This document shows positions 59,192 through 64,000 of a stretch of 64,000 bases of DNA, in pieces. The position numbers were made by a program, and so were the translations under genes. Position 1 is the first letter of the stretch. Every line of letters starts with the position of its first letter. The DNA comes from Ditylenchus dipsaci (Eukaryota > Nematoda > Chromadorea > Rhabditida > Anguinidae), in NCBI GenBank assembly GCA_004194705.1, contig SADC01000251.1, positions 310,001 through 374,000 on the forward strand. Reading direction: 5' to 3'. The notes under the pieces were generated by a model, which was not told where the DNA came from, did no database searches, and worked only from the letters and a program-made list of their open reading frames with translations.

Positions 59192-59377
59192 TAGGGGAGA
59201 ATCAAATAATTTGACAAGCTTAATAAAACGAGGAGCGCAAATTGTGGGGGGGAGGAAGAATCAAATAATTTGACAAGCTTAATAAAACGAGGAGCGCAAA
59301 TTGTGGGGGGAGGAAGAATCAAATAATTTGACAAGCTTAATAAAACGAGGAGCGCAAATTGTGGGGGGAGGAAGAAT
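59192..59377. repeat. 60-bp tandem repeat, three copies
   Basis: Units start GAATCAAATAATTTGACAAG at 59198, 59258 and 59316. Spacing is 60 then 58 bp; the G-run varies from 7 to 6. It lies 0.3 kb upstream of the membrane-protein gene start. From 59378 to 60060 there is AT-rich repeat DNA related to 43.8 and 45.0 kb. Confidence 0.8.
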
Positions 59378-60064
59378 GAACCAATACAAATAACCTTTTT
59401 GGTTTTCAGTTTGTAATAATTTATGTCCGATTTTTGTCATTTTTTGCAAATTTATGGTATCTAAGCGGAACACTCAAGTAAAAACTTCGCTTTATCTTAA
59501 ACACAAGCACGTATAATTGAAGTTGATTATAAAAAAGTTTTCATTGCCCTCCAAATTTAAGGTGGTGGATTTCATCCTGAATTTTTGGTAGTTTCACCAG
59601 AATGGGCCCGACCTACGTGGATACTCCACAACCACTAGGATGGGGCGGCTGAATTTGTGAAAATCGATGGTTTTTGGTGTTTTTTCAACTGGTTTAACTG
59701 ATATTTTTCACTTTTTTATACAAGTCACATATTTCATACACTGAAATAAAGCCAAGACTCCAGGCTTTCATTTGAGTTATCAAACTTAGAAGAAAGTAAT
59801 TTTTAGTCACAGTAAGAATTCAAAAAACACCCAACGATGTCCGATTTCATACCATCCTACACAATTTGTCATTTGCATGAAATCACAAAATTAGGGCATT
59901 TGCTGACAGTGAAGTAGTGCTGAAAATAGTTGCAATCAATTACTCGATGGTTTTTGGACCTAATGATCAGTGAACTCAATGATTTGTTTGATTTTATGTT
60001 GATAAGAAATTACGATAGAGTTTGTTTGGTTTTCGAGTGTCACTCAAGATTTTCTTTTTGGATG

Positions 60065-60158
60065 GTTCAAAAATAAGCGCGACCTCTCTAATAAACGTGC
60101 CCCTGAAAGGCATCCAAAAAATAAACGCGCCTGCGCGCTAATTAGAGGAAATACGGTA
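60065..60158. mobile_element. Truncated MITE of TACCGTATTTCC family
   Basis: CTCTAATAAACGTGCCCC at the left and AAACGCGCC, GCGCGCTAATTAGAGGAAAT, ACGGTA at the right. The left terminus TACCGTATTT is missing. The inner arm AACGTGCCC/GCGCGC differs from all other copies. Confidence 0.45.
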
Positions 60159-60550
60159 GTCTTCAGATTTCTAGATTACCCAAAAGTCATATACAAACAC
60201 AGTGCCCCGACCATTGAATTGGATCACTTTGTCAGCCGCGTTTTTCGCACCTCCACCCCTGACTGTGAAAGCTAGGTTGGCACTGCTATTGCCTTAAACA
60301 ACGAAATTAATTTTTTTTCTGAGTGTAAAAGAGCTACCGAAAAAAGACATGGCATCCTCGCCCACATTCTCAAACTAAACATTTGTGAGGTTGCAGCCAG
60401 GGTTTGCAATTTTTTCCTAAAAGTCCGAATGAAAATGCTAGTAAGCCGTTTTTGCCCTAACTTTATTTATTCTAGTTTGGCGTTCTGTTCTCGCTAGCAT
60501 TTACAAAGTCTAGTTTTCCGAATGATTTCTACTAGCATTTTGGAAGGTTC

Positions 60551-60720
60551 GTACTCATTTGATCACAACTCATTTGATCCCACTCATTTGATCCCACTCA
60601 TTTGATCACAACTCATTTGATCACAACTCATTTGATCACAACTCATTTGATCCCACCTCATTTGATCCCACCTCATTTGATCCCAACTCATTTGATCCCA
60701 CCTCATTTGATCCCAATTTC
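60551..60720. repeat. Tandem array ACTCATTTGATCNCA (left)
   Basis: About eleven units of 13-15 bp; the variable positions are CAC/CCC/CCA. The unit contains TTTGATCA. It is mirrored at 62325-62490. Confidence 0.8.
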
Positions 60721-61558
60721 GGTACTGAGTCAATTTTCCCCAGGTAAATTCATCTGACGAATTCAACCTCCAGTCAGTAGAACTGACTCAATACTAGGGT
60801 TTAAAACCTGTCTAATATCAGTGAATTGTTTGTGTTTATTTTATAATTTTTCGGGGTTAGTGAGGGTCGTGAAACCAACTTTGTGATCAGAAGCCTCAAA
60901 ATACCATTATAGATAAGCTGTCTATCCGCTTATTCGTGACTTAATTTAGATCGAAAACCGATCTTCTTTGGTTTTTAATCATAGGTTCGGTGCAGTTAAC
61001 AAAAAATTGGTTCACTTCCGCATCTCATTACCCGAACCATTGAAACTACACCTAAGCACACACACGGAGTTTAGTTTGGTTTTGAAATTAGAGGTGATTC
61101 AGACATTTTGTTAATTCAAACATTTCCTATGAACCGACCGCAGTTTTGCTGGATGCCCAATGTACCAACAAAACCAAGTGGTAGTCTACTTAAATCAACT
61201 TTTTTTTTTTGATTTTTGGGTTCCAAAACCTATTTTCCGCTATAAGTCGAACATTTTAAAAATAGTTTGACAGCAGTAAAAAAACGTTTCGACATCATTT
61301 TCACAGTTCTTGTAAATCTTGCAAAACGTAACTATGTTACTGTCAAACCGTCTTTCAATGCTCAAATTAGTGCAGAAAATAGGTTTTGGAACCCAAAAAC
61401 GTAAAAAATAATTTTGATCCAAGTGGACGGTTACTTGGTTTTGTCAGCACATGGGACACCCACCAACTTTCTTCACAACTCTTTAAGAAGCAAAAAATAA
61501 TAGTCTAAACATTTATTTCAACAACACATTCAGCAAAACAAGGAACATGGTGATGTAG

Positions 61559-62175
61559 TTATTCGACTTTCTCAACAGCACCAGTATGACGCAACTGAGA
61601 GGCGATGCGATCCAGATCCTTTCGGCCCTGAAAACGAAATATTAATCAATTTAGAATGTGAAAATTCATTTAGATACCTGCTTAGTCAACTTGCGACCAC
61701 CATCAGGGCTCTTCTCAGCCCACTTCAAACCCTCCAGGATTTGCAGAACCTTTCTGATGACGGATCCCGAAGCCAAAGAGAAGTGATTGGGTGCAACACC
61801 ACGGCGCTTGTTTTCTCCATACACCTTACGGGAAGCTCCAATGCCTGAAGACATCCAGCATTAAACCAAATCTTAAGAGGTTCGAAAAAAATTCCAACAA
61901 AAATTGTACACTTACCGGCTGGCGATCTGATGTAAAGATGTCGAGCAATGCTGGCAGTGCGCAAATAGTACCAATCGGGATTAATGGAGCCAATTCCTTG
62001 TTCTTGCCTAGCTTGACGACATCAGCTCACTCTGGAAGCTTGACCTAGCCGCTAAATTTAATAAATATATAAGGCTTCATTCCCATACAATAAAAAACCT
62101 CTTCTTCAAGAAACCGGCAAACTGCACGACAATTTCAGCTTGGTCCACATCATTGACGCTAGTCGGCTTGTCCAT
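61559..62175 (-). pseudogene. RPS19: Ribosomal protein S19 (eS19) gene copy with in-frame stops
   Basis: Exons 62175-62099, 62051-61916, 61844-61678, 61627-61559, with short introns and consistent phases. Product blocks: [96 protein letters not shown], all typical of eS19 of the 40S subunit. Three lesions in exon 2: TAG at 62047-62045 where Lys is expected (SG-K-VKLPEW), TGA at 62029-62027 where Trp is expected, and a missing base near 61981-61990. Introns are kept, so it is not retroposed. Two substitutions are harder to blame on assembly than the deletions, so a recent pseudogene in a duplicated segment is likely. AATAAA-type signal on the minus strand near 61510. Confidence 0.8.
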
Positions 62176-62324
62176 GATACTTCGAGCAGATAGATGACTC
62201 GATTTTGCTAAAACTCGAAACAGGTAAACACGAAAAAGGTTGTTGGTATAAGCCGTATAAGCCGAGTAAAGGATGAATTCATATAGGGATGAATTTATCG
62301 GGAGTAAATAACCTAGTACCAGAA

Positions 62325-62490
62325 TTGGGATCAAATGAGTTGGGATCAAATGAGGTGGGATCAAATGAGGTGGGATCAAATGAGGTGGGATCAAATGAGT
62401 TGTGATCAAATGAGTTGTGATCAAATGAGTTGTGATCAAATGAGTTGTGATCAAATGAGTGGGATCAAATGAGTTGTGATCAAATGAGTG
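62325..62490. repeat. Tandem array TGGGATCAAATGAG (right, mirrored)
   Basis: About eleven units, with GTGGGATCAAATGAG units towards the gene and TTGTGATCAAATGAG units outward. The left array shows the same two subtypes in mirrored order, as expected if one array was copied from the other. Confidence 0.8.
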
Positions 62491-62529
62491 TGTACGTTTT
62501 GGAAGTCTGATAAAAACAAGACGCCAAGC

Positions 62530-62790
62530 TAGCATTTACAAAAGTTTGTTTTTGCCGTCGATTTCTACGAGCATTTGTAAAGTCTAGTTAGAGCAAAATG
62601 CCACACTAGCATTTTTTAAAAATTTTATTTTTGCCGTCAATTTTCCCCTAGCATTTCTAAAGTCTAGTGAAATCGAAATGCCAAGCTAGCATTCGCAAAA
62701 GTATGATTTTGCGGGAGATCTTTACTAGCGTTTCGGAAGTCTAGTATAAGGAAAAAGATAAGCTAGCATTTCTGAAAATTTGTTTTTGCG
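62530..62790. repeat. Tandem units of about 100 bp with GCTAGCATTT
   Basis: Three degenerate copies of: AAGCTAGCATTTNNAAAA, TTTGTTTTTGC, ACTAGCATTT, AAGTCTAGT. A related stretch in mirrored order precedes the left array (60430-60545). Confidence 0.55.
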
Positions 62791-62938
62791 GGCAATCTCT
62801 AGTGGCATTTTATATGATCTGCTTTGAAAGAAACGCCCTTATTAGCAATGAATATCTTCACTTTTTTGTATTTTCAGTGTTTAGAATTTTAACAGTTCCT
62901 AACCTCTTCTATATTCAGAAATTTTGATTTTCTCTACA

Positions 62939-63791
62939 ATGCTCTCTTTTCGCTCCAACAGCTGTGGCAAGATGAATAGCGTAGTCAAAGTGATCAAGAA
63001 GGCTGTGAGAAAAAAGGTGGTTCCCATTTCCGATCCCGCTGCTTTCCCAATCGATGATGAAGTGGTGGCTCAAGTGGAGACTGAAGGCGAATACGTGCAA
63101 TCTCAGCATAGATGTTTTCACCCGGTTTGGAAATGGTGAGCTTTTATGGTGAGCTAAATTGCCCAAAGAGTGCGTTTCTCATAATTCTATTGATTTATCA
63201 CTTAATTATTCGTCTCTATCATTCAGAGGAATAAGCTACATGAATGCACTATATGGCAGAATGCTCTCTCTCTTCCTACTCTTAGTCTTAATGTGGTGTC
63301 CCATCCGTTCGTACAAGAATTCGTCAAAGGGTTGCAGACGTTCGGGTGTAGTTGGAGAATGCCTAAGTCACCGCACACCAACAAACGAAAACTGGAGATG
63401 CAGGCACAAACAGTGCAAAAATATTTACTGGCAGTGGTACGTCTATAGAGTCTTTGTCTTATTTATTTGAAGCCGTTATATATACGAATACTTGTAGATC
63501 AAAGACAAAAGAGCCTACAAGCCAAGCCTCTATTTAAGCCATTATTTTAGCGGCACTGTCTAGCAAAGTAGATTTTCTTTATTTCGCATGATAATTTATT
63601 CATAGACCACAGTAATAATTTTTAGGAGAATGAAGTGGTCATTCGCTATTGCATGTCAATGTTTGCTGTTCCTTGTCGGAAGTCCCGTGGAGCGCGTCTT
63701 CTCATCAGCTGGACTTATGACCAAAGGCGTGCGCACAAAAACAGATGAGAAGCTACTGAACTGCCAGATAATCGTCTACTGCAACCAGTAA
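62939..63791 (+). CDS. hAT-family transposase (short, probably defective)
   Basis: Exons: about 62939-63138 (basic, then QHRCFHPVWKW, like the start of a BED zinc finger), about 63228-63435 (VSHPFVQEFVKGLQTFG and NKRKLEMQAQTVQKYL), and 63626-63791 (ENEVVIRYCMSMFAVPC, then SPVERVFSSAGLMTKGVRT to LLNCQIIVYCNQ). The last is the C-terminal hAT dimerisation region, with P-V-E-R-x-F-S intact. One base is missing at about 63673-63681. Total coding is about 190 codons against 500-800 for the family, so most of the catalytic domain is absent. Ends and target duplication were not found. Confidence 0.6.
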
Positions 63792-63892
63792 ATCCTTTTT
63801 GAGTCTCTATGATTGGTCTAATTTGCTCGTTTTGTTGTTATCCAGGCCTTTGTTTATGGTTAGTTAAATAAAGTGTTATGAATTCATACACA

Positions 63893-64000
63893 GTCAACCT
63901 CGATTTAACGACACCCCTGGGGACCGACTTAAGGTGTCGTTAAATCAGGGATTTACTTTGACTAAATTTTAGTCAAAGCCAACAAAATGGGCTCATTTTC
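63893..64000. mobile_element. pogo-like MITE cut by the window edge
   Basis: Starts CAGTCAACCTCGATTTAACG with inner arm TTTAACGACACC; an internal mirror GGTGTCGTTAAATC follows at 63934. The right terminus would lie beyond 64000. Confidence 0.5.

Larger units (their letters stand above)
60420..62790. mobile_element. Candidate gene-capture element around RPS19
   Basis: Symmetric layout: CTAGCATTT-containing sequence (60430-60545), a CTCATTTGATC array (60551-60720), 1.6 kb with the RPS19 copy, a mirrored GATCAAATGAG array (62325-62490), then CTAGCATTT units (62530-62790). Mirrored tandem arrays match the arm style of the foldback elements elsewhere, and the loop contains a host gene copy. Precise ends and target duplication are not visible, so the element is a hypothesis. 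Confidence 0.4.

Noticed and set aside
61916..62051. Alternative genetic code (TGA as Trp, TAG as Lys)
   Set aside because: GSR, OATP and the membrane protein use ordinary codons and end at ordinary stops; no other conserved Trp or Lys position is TGA or TAG.

Overview
This is animal nuclear DNA: AT-rich, packed with small inverted-repeat transposons, and carrying a few intron-rich genes. Introns without an insertion are about 45-80 nt, GT-AG, with TTTCAG, TTTAG or TTGCAG acceptors. Others are kilobases long and filled with repeats. A Kazal-loop organic anion transporter (SLCO/OATP) and a nuclear-receptor ligand-binding domain point to a metazoan. The short introns would suit a nematode or a larvacean tunicate, but I cannot name the species.

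Genes, left to right. A nuclear-receptor ligand-binding-domain fragment (2.4-2.8 kb, +). An SLCO/OATP transporter spread over 18.5 kb on the minus strand (4.9-23.4 kb). Its introns hold a terminal coding exon (11.7-12.1 kb, +), two opposed tRNA-Leu(AAG) genes (13.8-14.2 kb), an orphan exon (17.1 kb, +) and a PET117-like gene (19.6-19.9 kb, +). A 22-exon glutathione reductase (25.0-27.9 kb, +). An RGG-box protein (28.8-30.2 kb, +). A small two-exon gene (52.5-52.7 kb, +). A single-pass membrane protein of unknown function (57.1-58.9 kb, -). An intron-containing ribosomal protein S19 copy with two in-frame stops (61.6-62.2 kb, -). A hAT transposase gene or remnant (62.9-63.8 kb, +).

The 30.2-57.1 kb stretch is almost entirely repeats: a composite 4.4 kb terminal-inverted-repeat (TIR) element with nested elements, a hAT MITE with a perfect 8-bp target duplication, several palindromic elements, a 4.8 kb Helitron tandem array with hairpin 3' ends, and a 3.1 kb foldback with arms of about 680 bp.

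Three patterns cut across the annotation. (1) Nearly every multi-exon gene carries single-base deletions, mostly in short homopolymers, while splice phases stay consistent once the base is restored. The two tRNA copies show the same lesion, so assembly error is a better explanation than decay or programmed frameshifting. (2) At least nine inverted-repeat elements have arms built from short tandem units (a GC-bearing, often palindromic core plus an AT spacer), and the units are unrelated between elements. (3) In three TIR families the outermost sequence is conserved but the next 15-20 bp differ between copies, with left and right arms changed together. Apart from conserved genes, functional claims are inferences from sequence reading alone.
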